Assembly (NCBI GenBank): GCA_016748015.1 | Contig: JAAOMT010000659.1 | Coordinates: 820,467 to 884,466, forward strand | From: Geosiphon pyriformis | Taxonomy: Eukaryota; Glomeromycota; Glomeromycetes; Archaeosporales; Geosiphonaceae | Reading direction: 5' to 3' | DNA length: 64,000 bases | In this document: positions 45,536 through 58,316 of the stretch, piece after piece | Layout: every line of letters starts with the position of its first letter | Numbering within the stretch: position 1 is the stretch's first letter | Notes under the pieces: generated by a model | The model's database searches: none | Told to the model about the DNA's origin: nothing | The model's input: only the letters and a program-made list of their open reading frames with translations | Translations under genes and position numbers: made by a program

Positions 45536-48375
45536 TGGTACACTTCCCAGGTAGGCTTTGGCTTCTTTTCCTTGAAGTCAATTAGTGGTGCCATGGTGTT
45601 GGTTGCCTTGAAGTGGCCACATGTGGCTGGTACTCATGTGTGTTGTCCGTTCTGACTGAGCTGGAGTTTTTGTGTGGTCCAGTTGAGCACAGCATTGGTT
45701 TTAACTAACCAATCATTACTAACTAGTGCTTAGTACTAAGTTGCTTCCATCACCAAGACCTTAATGGGGATAATGATACCATTGACTTCAATTAAGAAGT
45801 CATCGATTTCGCCAATAGGCATTTTTGTGGTGCCATCTGCAGTAATAATTCTAGTGCTGGCAGCCCAGTCAACTCGGTGATCTAATTGATTCATGAGTTG
45901 CTTGGTGATGATGCTGCCTGCTGAACTGCTATTAAAGATGAGTTTAATAAAGTGTCTATCTACTTTTACATTAGTGTACATTGCTGTAATGGGTTTTTCT
46001 TTGAGAGCGGCTCCACTGAATAATGGTAATTGGAATGGTTCCTCAAGTTTAAAAGGGAAAATAGCTGCTAAGGATTCATTGTTGGTGACAGTGGCTGGAG
46101 GTATGTTGCTGGGAAGTGTTGCTTGTTGGTTGGTTTCTGAAGTATTGAAAGTAGTGTCTTCTGGAGTAATCAGAAGACTTAAATAGTTCTGAAAATTCGG
46201 GTTTTGGGTGGCACTGGTACCCGAATTCCAAGAACACGATCCTGATGGTGAGTTAGAAGAACTGGGGATCAGTTGGTGGACAACCATCGCCGATCTCCAG
46301 TTTTGTGTGATTCTAAGTCTGGAGTGGCCTGATGTCATATTAACTGAATTTTGGGGCAATGTCTGAATGGATTGGAGTTGATAAATTACTTGAGGCCACA
46401 ACTGATAAATGACTGGTAGTTGTGGTTGATAAATTTTTGGTGGCTGCAGCTGATAAATTGGAGGTTGATATACTGGTGGTTGATAGATTGGCTGCTGCAT
46501 CATGGGCAGATAAGTGGTTTGATATTGGTCTTGATTTAGGTAGTGATTCTGAGTTTGAAATCTGTAATCGGGGTTTTGATATTGGTTTCCTGATCTTGGA
46601 TTGTTGCTATAAAATTTACAATCTGCTCTTATGTGTTCTTGTTTATCACAATTGTGGCAAACATGCGTTTTTGGCTGCCATAACTGATTAGGCACTGCTG
46701 ATGATAATGATGAACACGACTGATTTTGGAAATGATTCGTGTTTCCTGGATTATTACATTGTTGTGGTGGTTGATAAATGGCGCAATTGTTAGCTAAGTA
46801 TTCCTCTAATTTCTGATTAATTGAATTACTAAATTGTTTCAATTTGGAATCCAATTCAGATGACCCATTCATTACTAGGTTTACTGCTTGAATGTGGTTG
46901 GCTTTTAACTCAGCTGCTTCAAAATCTCTGGCATGTATAACTGTGGTAGGGAGGTCAACTGGATGCATTGGGCATACTCGCTGAAAAAGATTACTGTGCA
47001 AACCTCTAATAAATTGGTTCAAGATCTGTGGTGCTGTAAAATAGTCATCTTGGATTGCCTGAATTTGGCACAGATTTCTATGAAAGCATTCCAAGTAAGT
47101 AGTAACTGCTTCTGTGTCTCCTTGTTTGATGGTGGTAAAAGTACTTGCCAAGTGGTTGATGCTGTTGTTATTACTAAAATACCTCAAAAATTCTAACTTG
47201 AAGGCATTAAAGTTTTGAGATTTCTGGGCTAGACTGTGATACCAGGAGTCTGCCGTGTTTTTGAGAAAATAGGGGATGACTTGCATAGTTCTGGTGTCAT
47301 CCCAGTTATTGGCGGTAATTGCTTTGGTGACATTGTTGATCTAAGCTTGAGCATCGTCCTTTTCACCAGTAAAATGGTCAAGTTTTGTGATTGGTGTATA
47401 AGCCATTGAATCTAAGTTGGGTTGTTGTGGTGGCTGTTGAAGCAGTTATTGTTGTACTGGTTGTTGGGGTGGTGAGATGAGTTGTTAAAGTAATCTTTGA
47501 AGAAGATTCAGTGGCTGTTTGATGACAATTACCGGAGATAAGTTTTGCTGATTAATTAATTCGAAGTTTGGATTGTTCTGCCTTTGATGATTTAAAGTTT
47601 TGATTTCTGAATTTTTCAGATTTAGATTTTGCTGAGCTTGAAGATTCAGGGTTTCAACTTCCGGGTTTTCAGTGATTGGGTTTTGATAAGTAAATTCTTG
47701 ATCTTCTGATTTTTCTTCCTCTTCTTCAGATAGTTTCCATGGGGTAGTGGTTCCAAAGTTCAGTTGAGGCAGCAGTGATCGAATTCCTGATGGGATTGGT
47801 GATCGTGATTTAAATTTTTCAAAATACTTGCCATATGGTCCTAATAGATCTGTTTTTCTTTGTTTACTTTAGAATGAGAATTGTCCAAATGTTGATATTG
47901 CATTTGATGTGGACACACTTGCTGATGTTATATTGATGGCGCTTCCCAGTGTGTAGTAATAGGATGGGGTGGTTGGTGATTCAACTCTTGTTTTCTTCCA
48001 AGTGGGTGGTTGTATCTTTTTGGGTGTTACCGCTGGTATTTGTAGTTTTTCTTTTCCTTTACTGGTATAAGTAATTAGATATCTTTGTTAGGTGTGATGT
48101 TTAATTTCTTTGTTGATCTCAGTAATGATAGAGGCAAAATTGTGATTTGTTGGCAGATTGGTATTTTGAATTAATTCTCTGTAGAAAGTTTCCCTGGCTG
48201 ATTTAGTATTCACTAGTGTTCCTAATAAAGAGGAAATTTTTTCATTGATGTAGAAATTAAAGACTGATTCGGCAGATATATGATTGTGACTTAATCCCAA
48301 GTGTTGACAATAGTGTTAAAATAGGGATTTCGCGAATCCTAAATGGTTTGCTCCTATGTTTTCTGATTCTGCCAC
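45536..48375 (-). pseudogene. B2 gag and aspartic protease
   Basis: Longest open piece 45,736-47,286. N-terminus about 48,088-48,300; predicted start GTG at 48,373-48,375. Gag core: VIPYFLKNTADSWYHSLAQK, TYLECFHRNLCQIQ and VIHARDFEAAELKANH; zinc knuckle CHNCDKQEHIRADC (about 46,617-46,660); a long Gln/Pro/Tyr-rich stretch of YQPP-type repeats (46,380-46,500). Protease: KLIFNSSSAGSIITKQ, where the DSG triplet is NSS, then IITADGTTKMPIGEIDDF. Confidence 0.84.
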
Positions 48376-48420
48376 TTTTGGTTTGTGTTTGTTGGTGCTG
48401 GTTCTTTGTAAAATTATATC

Positions 48421-48437
48421 TCACAGGGAGCACCAAA
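48421..48437 (-). other. Primer-binding site of B2
   Basis: Minus strand TTTGGTGCTCCCTGTGA abuts the 5' LTR. GAGCACCAA (plus strand 48,428-48,436) pairs with TTGGTGCTC in the LTR at 48,486-48,494. Confidence 0.65.
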
Positions 48438-49243
48438 TGTTACAGGTGACAATTTCTGGTGTTGAATTAAACACAAACCTGTAACTTGGTGCTCAAAGCA
48501 ATGATCTGAAGGTTTTGTATCTGAAGAGTTTGGTTAAGTTCTTTGTATAATGGACAGAGATTCAATAGTAATAGTTTCCTCCGTAGCTTCCCGAAACCGC
48601 AGTTTTGTCAATTTCTTTCTTAGCTTGATGGCCAGTATTCCTCCTGGTAAGCTATCCTCAATCAAGTATTCTACTCTTATTTCTGGGTCTTTTACCAGTC
48701 ATGTTTATCTTGACATCAGTGCCCCACGCATTAATCCTCAATAGAGTTAGTAAACAACAACAAAATCAAAGCAAGAAAATAAAGAAAAAAAAAAATAAAG
48801 AAAAAAAAAAAATAAACCAAGGCGATTTGCAAGTTAGTATCTTGTTAATAGTCATGATCAAGAGCTATTGTTCTAGCATGGTTAAGTATCAATTACTATT
48901 AACATAAAGTGTTGATAATGGAGAGTGGATTGAGATATAAAATAATTATTTATTTGATGATTGTGATTTGGAGAATGGCTTAAATTAAATCTAAACTGAG
49001 AGGTCTGTCTTTTCAGCTTCTAATCCTGCTGCTATATATACATAATTGAGATTCCTTAATTCCTCGATTCTTTACAACAAGAATCCTGGAATTTTTAGAA
49101 TCCTGCAATTTCTTTGAGAAGAATTCTGGAATTCTGGAATTCTGCAATTCCTGAGAGAAATCCTGGAATTCCACATTTACTATGCCTACTTCTGATTGGC
49201 TAATAATCATGCTAATATATTTCTTATATTTCTATGAGTAACA
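48438..49243 (-). repeat. 5' LTR of B2
   Basis: 806 bp, TGTTACAGG to GAGTAACA, shorter than its partner by indels. The TGACGTCA site has decayed to TGACATCA near 48,709. Confidence 0.92.
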
Positions 49244-49247
49244 GCGT

Positions 49248-49899
49248 AATGGCCAGCAATCCTCTGGTAAGTATTCCATATCTTCTGTACATGTTCTATC
49301 CTCTTGCAGGGGTCTTTTACCAGACAATCCTTGACATCAGTAATCTAGTACTTTATTTAACCAATTAGTGCACAACAATAAAATCAAAATAAAATAAAAT
49401 AAAGAAAAAAATAAAAGAAAATCATGAATAAGCCAAGGCGATTTTGCAAATCACTATTCCATCAATAGCCGTGATCAAGAGCTATTGTTCTAGTGTGTTT
49501 AAGTATCAATTATTATCAACATGGAGTGTTGATAGTGGAATTAGGTTTGAGATACCAAATAGTTATTTATTGTATTTGGAAGGTTTTCTAGATAAAATCT
49601 AAACTTAGAGATCTGTTTTTTTAGTTTTTAATCCTACTGCTATATATTCATAATTAAGATTCCTCAATTCTTCAATTCTTCACAACAGGAATCCTGGGAT
49701 TCCTGAAATTCTGCAATTCCTTTGAGAGGAATTCTGGAATTCTGGAATTCTAGAATCCTGCAATTTCTTGTGAGAATCCTGTAATTTTTGAAATCTGCAA
49801 TTCCTGAGAAAAATCTTGGAATTCTACATTTTACTATGTCTATTTCTGATTGGTTAATAACTATGCTAATATATATTCCCTATATTTTTATAAGTAACA
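49248..49899 (-). repeat. 3' LTR of B3, right fragment
   Basis: Continues 27,860-28,063 after B2 and ends AAGTAACA. Contains the TATATA box and GGAATTCC-type repeats. Confidence 0.88.
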
Positions 49900-49914
49900 T
49901 TATTCTCTTCTTTT
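49900..49914 (-). other. Polypurine tract of B3
   Basis: Minus strand AAAAGAAGAGAATAA abutting the LTR. Confidence 0.7.
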
Positions 49915-50572
49915 AATATTGAGCTCCATCGAAATTTAACTCTGTTAATTCCCCTTCTTGAAGTATTTCTTGAATTTCATTTTCAAGAATTACTTGTGTT
50001 ATTTGAGTCTGTAATTCTTTAAATTGAGCATTGGTGATCTTTCTTAATTGATTACTGGTAACTGTATCCATTGCTTTGTCCAGTAGGATTTCTGGTCAAT
50101 CTTGAAATGCTGTGTGTATTCGGTATATGGCTTGGGCCTGTGTGGATAAGTTGTTCTTTCCCACAAAATGTTCTAATTGTTGTAGTATTTTTGTGTCAAA
50201 TAATCACTTTGTTTTATCTATATATAAATTTTGGATATTCACATGTTGTCCCAAGTAAAAATAACAATAGTTTCTTGGAAATTGTTGTATTCACCAATTC
50301 CAAGTTTTTTTAGTCAACTCTTGGTATAGTGACTCTTTTGTCGACTCTTTTATTGCTAATTTTACTTTCACCATGATTTTGTCAATGGTATTTTCTGTTT
50401 TTTTCTGTGTTTTATGTGGTGATGTCTTTCTAGTGTCTTAATATCAGATGGTTTGTTGATTAATTGTAATTTCCATCTCTTGGTATTGAATCAATTGAAA
50501 AAGTTGTTGTGCTAGTGAGTGGATGTTGTCTGTAATTTCCATTTTTCTGATATTTCTTGTCACATCAGCCAT
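49913..50572 (-). pseudogene. B3 ORF3, 219-codon protein downstream of integrase
   Basis: Same 660-bp length as in B2. Starts MADVTRNIRKMEITDNI. It retains the ancestral Arg codon CGA at 50,120-50,122 (AIYRIHTAFQD). Stops elsewhere, including TGA after QD. Equal length in two independent copies argues that this was a true gene when the elements were active. Confidence 0.66.
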
Positions 50573-51650
50573 GTCTTTATATACTCTTTTGTTGATTAAT
50601 TTACGTGTTGTTGTTGATGATAATGATTGGTTTCAGATCTCATGAAATCTCTTCTGATTGGACTAGTATCTTCTGTACTCCTAATTGTGGAATATTACTG
50701 GTGGATGGTGGTGTGATGTTGTGGTATGGTTTCAGTCAATCTTCATGTGCTGCTTTGGTTAAGATTTTGTTATTCAATCTTAATTTGTAAGCTCCATTTC
50801 TTAGAATTTCTTCTATGTGAAATGGTCCATCCCATTTGAGGTCAAATTTTCTACTTTATTGTTTTTCTGCTTTGGTATGATGTAAGAGTACTTTGTCTCC
50901 AATCTTGAATTCAACTGGTTTGTCTGGTAGTTGATTATCATGTCTTTCTTTCTGTTTTTCTTGTGACTTTTGTATGTTATCAGCTGCTCTTTTTTATTTG
51001 TTTTCCAATGTTTCTATTAAGTCATATGTTCTTCTTAACAATATCTCTTGGAAATTCTCTTTTGTTATTAATTTAGTTGGATATGTGTTAATCTCTATCT
51101 CAACTGGTAATATTGCTGTTTTACCGTATATTAATTCAAATGGTGTTGCTTGTGTGGTGTTTTGCTTTATTATCCGATAAGCAAATAATACTGATGGTAT
51201 AAACAAATCTCATTTGTCCTGGTTTTCTTGGCTGAGTTTCACTATTGCTTCACACAATATTTTATTAAATCTTTCAACTAATCTATTGGTATGGTGATGA
51301 TAATGGTCTTTTAATTCCGAATCTTTGGCTCAATTCTGCTAATGTTTGGTTCACAAAATGGGTCTCTTGGTCTGATAATAGTTCTCTTGGACATCTATGT
51401 CGACAAATCAGATCTTGATGAACAAATTTGACAACGGATTCTGTATCTGCTCTTTGTATTGCTTTTGCTTCTGGCCATTTAGTAAGATAGTTTATGGCTA
51501 CTGCAATGTATCTATTTCCTCTGCTGGTGATTATTAATGGTCTGACTAAGTCAATTCTAATGTGATCAAATAATTGTCCCACTTTGATTGGTCTTAACAG
51601 TTTACTTGGTCTGGTTCCTCTTCTTTTCTGACAAGCATCACAATTTTGAA
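50573..51650 (-). pseudogene. B3 integrase, frameshifted
   Basis: Core 51,283-51,582: HIRIDLVRPLIITSRGN (first Asp kept), YLTKWPEAKAIQRADTES, LLSDQETHFVNQTLAEL (second Asp). A deletion follows near 51,285 (the PYHPQTNGLV stretch is shortened), then 50,994-51,206 in another frame and the VEFKIGD-type C-terminus near 50,900. Zinc-domain remains at 51,620-51,750 carry stops. Confidence 0.8.
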
Positions 51651-53460
51651 CATATTAAATAATGTCTGGATACATTGATGGCCAATAATATTTTTTTCTG
51701 GTTCTTTCTATGGTTGTTTTTTTGTGAAAATGCCCTACTATTGGATTTGAATGCATGTTGAATAATATTGTTTCTTTTTCTGGTTCTATAATTACTCTGG
51801 TTGGTTGATCTGGATCTTTTCTATTCTTCCGATAAAGTATATTTTAGTAGGTAATAAAATATTTTAATTGTTGTTTGATACTATTTTGTTCCATTTGAGA
51901 TAATTTCTCCTTAAACTATTGAGTATCTATATAATGCTTGAGTTGTTAATATTTTTGTGAGTTTATCTTTTGTTATGTTGTTGTTGGATGTAGTTTGGTT
52001 TTGCTATATTTTTTTGAATTGGAATGTTTAGATTTGTCTCATTTGTAACAAACTGTCAGCATTTCCATTGTCTTTTCTCTTTTTATAATATATAGTATAA
52101 TTATATGGTGTAAGTGCCATTTTCTATCTTAACTGTCTTCCATCTCCAAATTCTTGTTTTTGGAGTGATGTTAATCTTTTGTGATCTGTGTACACTTCAA
52201 ACTTCTGGCTCAAGTATTTTTTTCATTTTATGACTGCCCAGTATATCGCTAAGTGTTCTTGTTTCAGTGTTTCATAGTTCTTTTCGACTGGTGTTAAGCC
52301 TCGGCTGGCAAATGCTACTGGATGTTCTCTTCCATTCGGTCCTCTCTGAGATAGTACTGCTTCCAATGCTTAACCTAATACATCAGTAGTAATAATGAAT
52401 GGTTTGTTGTAATCTGGATAGATCAATACTGGCATTTGAATGAGCTTTTCTCTTAAAATATTAAAAGCTTTTTGTTGTGTTTTCGTCCATTCATATTTCA
52501 TGTTCTTGGTTTGTAGATGGTTGAGTGGCTGAGCTATTTTAGAAAAGTTTTTGATGAAGTGACAATAATAGCTTGCAAATCCCAAGAATGATTTTAGTTT
52601 GGTCACATTGGTTGGTACTGGAAAGTTCTTTACTATTTCTATCTTGTCTGGGTCTGTCTTGATATCTTCTTTACTGACTATATGTTTCAGAAACTTCAGT
52701 TTTGTTTTGCCAAAGAAGCATTTGGTAGCATTTAGCTTTAACTCTGCTCATCGTAGTCTTTCGAATATTTGTTGAAAATGATAGAGATGATCATCAAATG
52801 TTTTTGAGAATACATTGGTGTTGTCCAAGTACACAACTACTGATTTCCACAATAAGCCAATATACACAATTTTTATTAGCCATTGGAAGGTTGCTGGAGC
52901 ATTGGTTAAGCCGAATGGCATTACTTCAAATTTGAAATTCTCTTCTCTTGTGATGAATGCCATTTTTTCTTTGTCAGCTGAATCTATGACTATTTGCCAG
53001 TAACTGCTATCCAAGTCCAATGTTGAAAACCATTTGTTTTCTCCAAAAACATCAAATAACTCTTGGATCTATGGAGTTGGATAACTGTCTCCACAAGTGA
53101 CTCTATTGAGTTTTCTGTAGTCTACACAAAATCTGATCTTTCCATTCTTTTTCCAGATAAGTACCACTGGTGATGACCATGGGCTCATTAATGGCTGGAT
53201 TAGCCTATTGTCCAGCATTTGATTGATCTCTTGACAGATGATCTTATGGCTTGCTGGTGGTACTCTGTATGCTCTTTGTTTGATTGACATTGTATCTCCA
53301 GTTTTGATCTGGTGTTGAATAATATCAGTTCTGCCAAATTTGTTTTTGCTGGCAAAGATGTCATTAAAATTGTTAAGTAATATCTTTAGTTGTATCTGTT
53401 GAAGTGGATCTAGATTTTCCATGTTCATTTGCTCTAGCTGCTCTGGTTGTAACAAATAAC
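51651..53460 (-). pseudogene. B3 integrase N-terminus, RNase H and reverse transcriptase
   Basis: RT at 52,748-53,250: PWSSPVVLIWKKNGKIRFCV, MDLDSSYWQIVIDSADKEK, FGLTNAPATFQWL and VVVYLDNTNVFSKTF (YLDN). RNase H about 52,200-52,606 with FLGFASYYCHFIKNF before it and FIITTDVLG (TDAS changed to TDVL). Zinc-domain remains of integrase lie at the low-coordinate end. RT to protease is in one frame. Confidence 0.82.
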
Positions 53461-54290
53461 ATTCATTTCGTCTATAGATTGTTTGTAACATAATATCCAC
53501 ATATTTACACAATTGTGGAAAGTCTGGAATGGTGCTTGGTGATTGATCCTCAATTTCAGTGGTCAAATATTCAAGAGTAGTTCCTTTTGGTATCTCTACA
53601 ACATTTCCCATATTGTTGTAGATGGGAATTTTGATATGGTTGTGATTCTTGGTTGGTATGTATAGATTGATAAGTCCAACTTCTCCTGTTTTACAAAGAC
53701 TTGTTTCCGCTTCAAAAATTTGTGCCTGATCCTTCACCTTTTTTTCTATTGCTAACATGTACTGGTCATATGATGGAATGGAAATTGCTTGACTCATTGA
53801 GATAATTTCTCCTTGGCCAATAATTTCTTTCTTTGCCATATTGACTGATATGTCTATTCTACCCGTGGATCCAAATTCTTGTATCCCTCTTGCGGTTATT
53901 TCTAATTCTTCCCTATTTCTCACTGAAACTAACTGAGCTATTTTAACCAGAGACAGGAATATTGCCTGTGCTATCTTCTCATTTGGCTCTATAATATAGG
54001 CCTTTTCAGAGTCATTTTGTAGCATGGCAATGATATTTCCTACATATTCTGCATCAATTATTTCTCCTCTTATATTAATCCCTTTTTTTGCTAAACTACT
54101 CCTAGATACTAGTTAAACTATGGTTATTGCTGGAATTTCTAGTGCTACTTTCAGATCAATGCAGGTGCATGAATGTGGTTCCAATTTAATGGTGTCTTTT
54201 CTAGGATATCTCAGATCAAATCTTGCATCAGTATCATGCACACATTCTGACATGATACTCTTATTATTGTCACTATACCATTTGAGTTCC
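53461..54290 (-). pseudogene. B3 dUTPase domain and linker
   Basis: Motif 1 HDTDARFDLRYP, motif 2 area near 54,090-54,110 broken by a stop, motif 3 RGEIIDAEYVGNI with the catalytic Asp kept, motif 4 EPNEKIAQAIFL and motif 5 ARGIQEFGSTGRID. Only this copy and B1 keep the motif 3 Asp. Confidence 0.8.
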
Positions 54291-55530
54291 TGCTCTTTAG
54301 AGAGATCAGGAAGCACTATGTATATTTTGGGGTTCAAATTGGAGTCTGAATCATTGATATTCTCATTGCCATATTGCACGGAGCTGGAACTGGTGTTTTT
54401 GTCGTCTTTGTTGTTGAAGTTTGAATTGGTATTGAAAATTGATTCTGATTCTGATACACAGCTGCTGATTGATTCTTCTTCCTTTGGGATTGTGTAGATC
54501 ATACGTGGTGGTGGATTGTAAATAAAATCACACTCATTACAATATTGGAAATCACATAAGATCAAACAGTAGTTACATAGTCTGGTGTTTATTTGAGCCA
54601 AATGTTGCTCTTGTTCTTCTCTTGTAGGTGCCAAAGTTTGATAATGTTCATGAAACTCTTCTGGTTTCAGAAGATTTATGACTGGTTCTTTGTCCCAATC
54701 AAGTTCTAAGGGTTCTGGCAAGTTGTTCTTGACTTCTTTGATTTCTTTGGGTAATGCTCCTTGAATTTTGGCGAGGGCCATTCTCCAGATTTCATCATCG
54801 TCGTGTAAACAAATGTCCAATCATCATACTGCTCTTCTCCAGGCGGCTTCTATGAGTGTTTCTTTCCTAACCCAATCACTGATGAGAATTGTGTACTGGC
54901 ACAAAGTGTTGCACATTTCTCTTCGACTAGGAATGTTGTTTCATATTTCTTCGTCTAAGAGCGTCTTCTCACAAGCTAAACATGGTGTATTGTCCCATTT
55001 CCTTACTCGGTTTGGTCTTCCAAAGTGTTCTATAATGCACATGCAACAGTAAAATTGGATTGCTGTTGCATATTTCTTATTGTCACTACAGTATGCGCCC
55101 ATTGACAACAATTTCTTGTCACAATCAACACATATTAGCTTTGGTCAATAATAGCTCGATAATTGTGGTGGTGCGTATGTATAAGAGATATAACTGGCAG
55201 TTAGTAGTGGCTCTTTTTCCTTCACTTTTCCTTTCCCTTTTTCTCTCTTATCCCATTTCCAAATTGGTGGTTCTTTTAAGTTATGGTTGGTGTCCCAGGC
55301 TTGGTCTGCATTCCAGGTAAGTTCTGTTCTCTTCTGTTTTCCTTTGCCATTGTTGTCCCATAAAAGTATTGGTGGCAGCTCATTGTGTTTTTCATCAGTC
55401 TATGAGACTTGATATGCTTCCCAGGTAGGTTTTGGTTTTTTTTCTTCAAGGTCAATTAGTGGTGCTGTAGTGTTGGTAGCTTTGAAGTGACCACATATTG
55501 CTGGTACTCGCGTGTGTTGACCATTCTGGC
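54291..55530 (-). pseudogene. B3 Cys-rich module
   Basis: CVDCDKKLLSMGAYCSD (about 55,080-55,130), FYCCMCIIEHFG, TPCLACEK, then DDDEIWRMALAKIQGALPKE and LCNYCLILCDFQYCNECDFI near 54,520-54,580, followed by an acidic Ser/Asn-rich stretch. Useful as the uninterrupted reference for the site where the solo LTR entered B2 (near 55,094). Confidence 0.62.
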
Positions 55531-58257
55531 TGAGTACTAGTTCTTAAATCATCCAATCAAGCACAGCATTGGTTTTGAATAGCCAGTCATTACTTGCTTG
55601 GTATTGGGTGGCTTCCATTACCAGAACTTTGATGGGTACTACAATGCCATTAACTTCAATTGGAAAGTCATCAATTTCACCAATTGGGGTTTTGGTGGCT
55701 CCATCTACAGTGATAATCCTGGCGCTGGCAGCACAATCAACTCGGCAATCTAATTGATCCATGAGTTGTCATGTGATGATGCTGCCTGCTGAACCACTGT
55801 CAAGAATTAATTTGATGGAGTGGCCATCAATCTTGGCATTAGTGTATATAGCCATGATTGGTTTCTCTTTAAGTGAAGCTCCACTGAATAATGACATATC
55901 TGATGGTTCCTCGAGTTCGAATGGGAAAATGGTATCCAAAGATTCATTTTTGGTGATTGTAGCAAATAGGATATTATTGGTAAGTGGTTGTTGTTGTTCG
56001 ATTCCCTGATTGTTGGAGGTGGCATTTTCTGAAGTCACCAGAAAGCTTAAATAGTGTTGGGAATTTGGGTTTTGGGTGAGACCAGTACTTGAATTTCACT
56101 GACAAGATCCTAATTGTTGATGAGAAGAGCTGGAAATTGGTTGATGTACAACTATTGCCAATTTCAGTTTTGGGTAATCCTTGATCTTGGGTTCCCTGAA
56201 GTCATTTGAGCTGGGTTTGCTAGTGGTGTTTGAATGGTGGGTGTTTGATAGATTGCTGGTGGCTGTGGTTGATATATTACTTGTGGCTGCACCTAATAAA
56301 TTGCTTGTGATGGCAGTTGATAAACTGGAGTTTGATAAACTGGTGGTTAATAAATTAGTTGGTGCATCATAAACAAATAAGTGGATTGGTATTGGTCTTG
56401 ATTCAGGTAATGGTTTGAAGTCTGAAACCAGCGATTGGGGTTTCTATATTGATTTCCCAATTGTGGATTGTTATAAGTATGGCAGTTGGCTCTGATGTGC
56501 CCTTGTTTACCATAGTTGTGGCAGACGCGCATCTCTGGCTGCCACGACTAATTGGATGATGATGATAGACATGACTGATTTTGGAAATGATTTGTGTTTC
56601 CTTGATTGTTATGCCATTGAGAAGGTTAATAAATTGTGCGATTGTCAGCTAAGTATCCCTCTAATTTCTGATTAATTGAATCACTAAATTGCTTCAATTT
56701 GGAATCCAATTCAGATGATCTATTTATTGCTAGATTCACAGCTTGAATGTGATTAGCTTCTAGTTTAGCTGCTTCAAAATCTCTGGTGTATGTGACTGCA
56801 GTTGGAAGGTCCACTGGGTGCATTGAATGTACTCATTGTAGGATGCTACTATGCAATCCTCTAATAAATTGATTTAAAATCTGTAGTACTGTAAAATAGT
56901 CAGCTTGGATGGCTTGTATTTGGCATAGATTTCTATAGAAGCGTCCCAAATAGGTAGTGGCTGCTTCAGTGTCTTTTTGTCTGATAGTTGTAAAGGTGTT
57001 GGCTAATTTGTTGATACTATTATTGTTGCTAAAGTACTGCAAGAATTCAGTTTTGAATCCATTAAAATTTTGGGGTTTGACAGTGAGGCTTTAATACCAT
57101 GCATCAACAGTATTCTGGAGAAAATAAGGGATTGCTTGTATTGTTCTAGTATCATCCCAATTATTGGCTGTAATGGCTTTGGCCATGTCATTTAACCAGA
57201 CTTGGATATTGTCTTCTTTACCATTGAATTTGTTGAGTTTCATGATGAGTGCATAAGCCATTTGTTGTTGCTGTGGTGGTAGAAGTTGTTATTGTTGTTG
57301 AGGTGGTACTGGTGGTGGTTGTTGATTTTGTTGGTTCAATGGTTGGATGGGCTGGCCAATTGGTTTAATGGGTAGTTGATTGATGACAATAACTGGAGAT
57401 AAGTGTTGATTAATTACTTCGGGATTTGGATTGTTTTGATTTGGTGGGATTTGAATATTTGGAGTGTTGTTTTCTGAATTGTCTAAATTGGGCTGGGTTT
57501 AAAAGTTTGGGGTTTCAATTTCCAGGTTTTCTAGAATCAGGTTTTGGTAAGTAAATTCTTAATTCTCAGATTCTTCTTTCTCTTTTACTTTTTGTTCTTC
57601 TTCTGATTCAGTAATTTTCCAAGAACTCGCAATTCCAAAATTCGGTTGAGGTGGCAGTAATCAAAATTCTGATGGCATCGGTAATCGAGATTTAAATTCT
57701 TCAAAATACTCACTGTATGGTCCTAGTAGATCCTCTTTCCTTTGTTTACTTTGGAATGGGAAATGTCCAAATGTTGATGTCATGTTTGATGTGAATGTGT
57801 CTGTTGATAATATATTGATAGCACTTCCAGGAGTATAGTAGTAGGATGGGTTGTTTGGGAACTCAACTCTAGTTTTTTTCCAAGTGGGTGGTTGTATCTT
57901 TTGAGGTGTTACTGCTGGTGTTTGTAGTTTTCCTTTGCCTTTACTTGTGTAAGTAATTGGGTATCTTTGCTGTGTGTGGTGTTCAATTTCTTTGTTGATC
58001 TCAGTAATGATGGATGTGAAATTATGATTTGTGGGTAGGCTGGTGTTTTAAATTAATTCGTTATAAAAAGTTTCTCTCACTGATTCAATATTCACAGATG
58101 TTTCTAACAGATAGGCAATTTTTTTGTTGATGTAGAAATTGAAAGCTAATTCTGCTGATATGTGATTATGAGTTAATTCCAAATGTTAACAGTAATGTTG
58201 AAATAAGAATTTCATGAATCCTAGATGGTTTGCTCTGATGTTTTCTAATTCTGCCAC
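55531..58257 (-). pseudogene. B3 gag and aspartic protease
   Basis: Predicted start GTG 58,255-58,257. Gag pieces at 57,191-56,833 and 56,823-56,626 (TYLGRFYRNLCQIQ, TRDFEAAKLEANHIQ). The knuckle reads CHNYGKQGHIRANC (second Cys lost) near 56,490-56,530. Protease 55,544-56,038 with the intact catalytic triplet KLILDSGSAGSIIT, the only one in the window. A frame change lies between knuckle and protease. Confidence 0.82.
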
Positions 58258-58299
58258 TTTTAGATTTGTGTTGGTGCTGGTTTTCTGTAGGATTATACC

Positions 58300-58316
58300 T
58301 CACAGGGAGCACCAAA
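58300..58316 (-). other. Primer-binding site of B3
   Basis: Minus strand TTTGGTGCTCCCTGTGA, identical to that of B2. Confidence 0.65.

Larger units (their letters stand above)
28064..49243 (-). mobile_element. Ty3/gypsy element B2, inserted in B3 LTR, holding A and a solo LTR
   Basis: Ends TGTTACAGG (28,064) and GAGTAACA (49,243); perfect target duplication GCGT at 28,060-28,063 and 49,244-49,247. After removing A (10,223 bp with duplication) and the solo LTR (882 bp with duplication), it is about 10.1 kb. Its gag-pol is one uninterrupted frame of 2,550 codons apart from nonsense changes. Confidence 0.93.

Noticed and set aside
45311-45655. Hydrophobic plus-strand frames inside B2 (also near 17,505-17,756 and 18,410-18,976)
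   Set aside because: They are other-frame or antisense readings of Lys-rich or T-rich element coding sequence; no homology.
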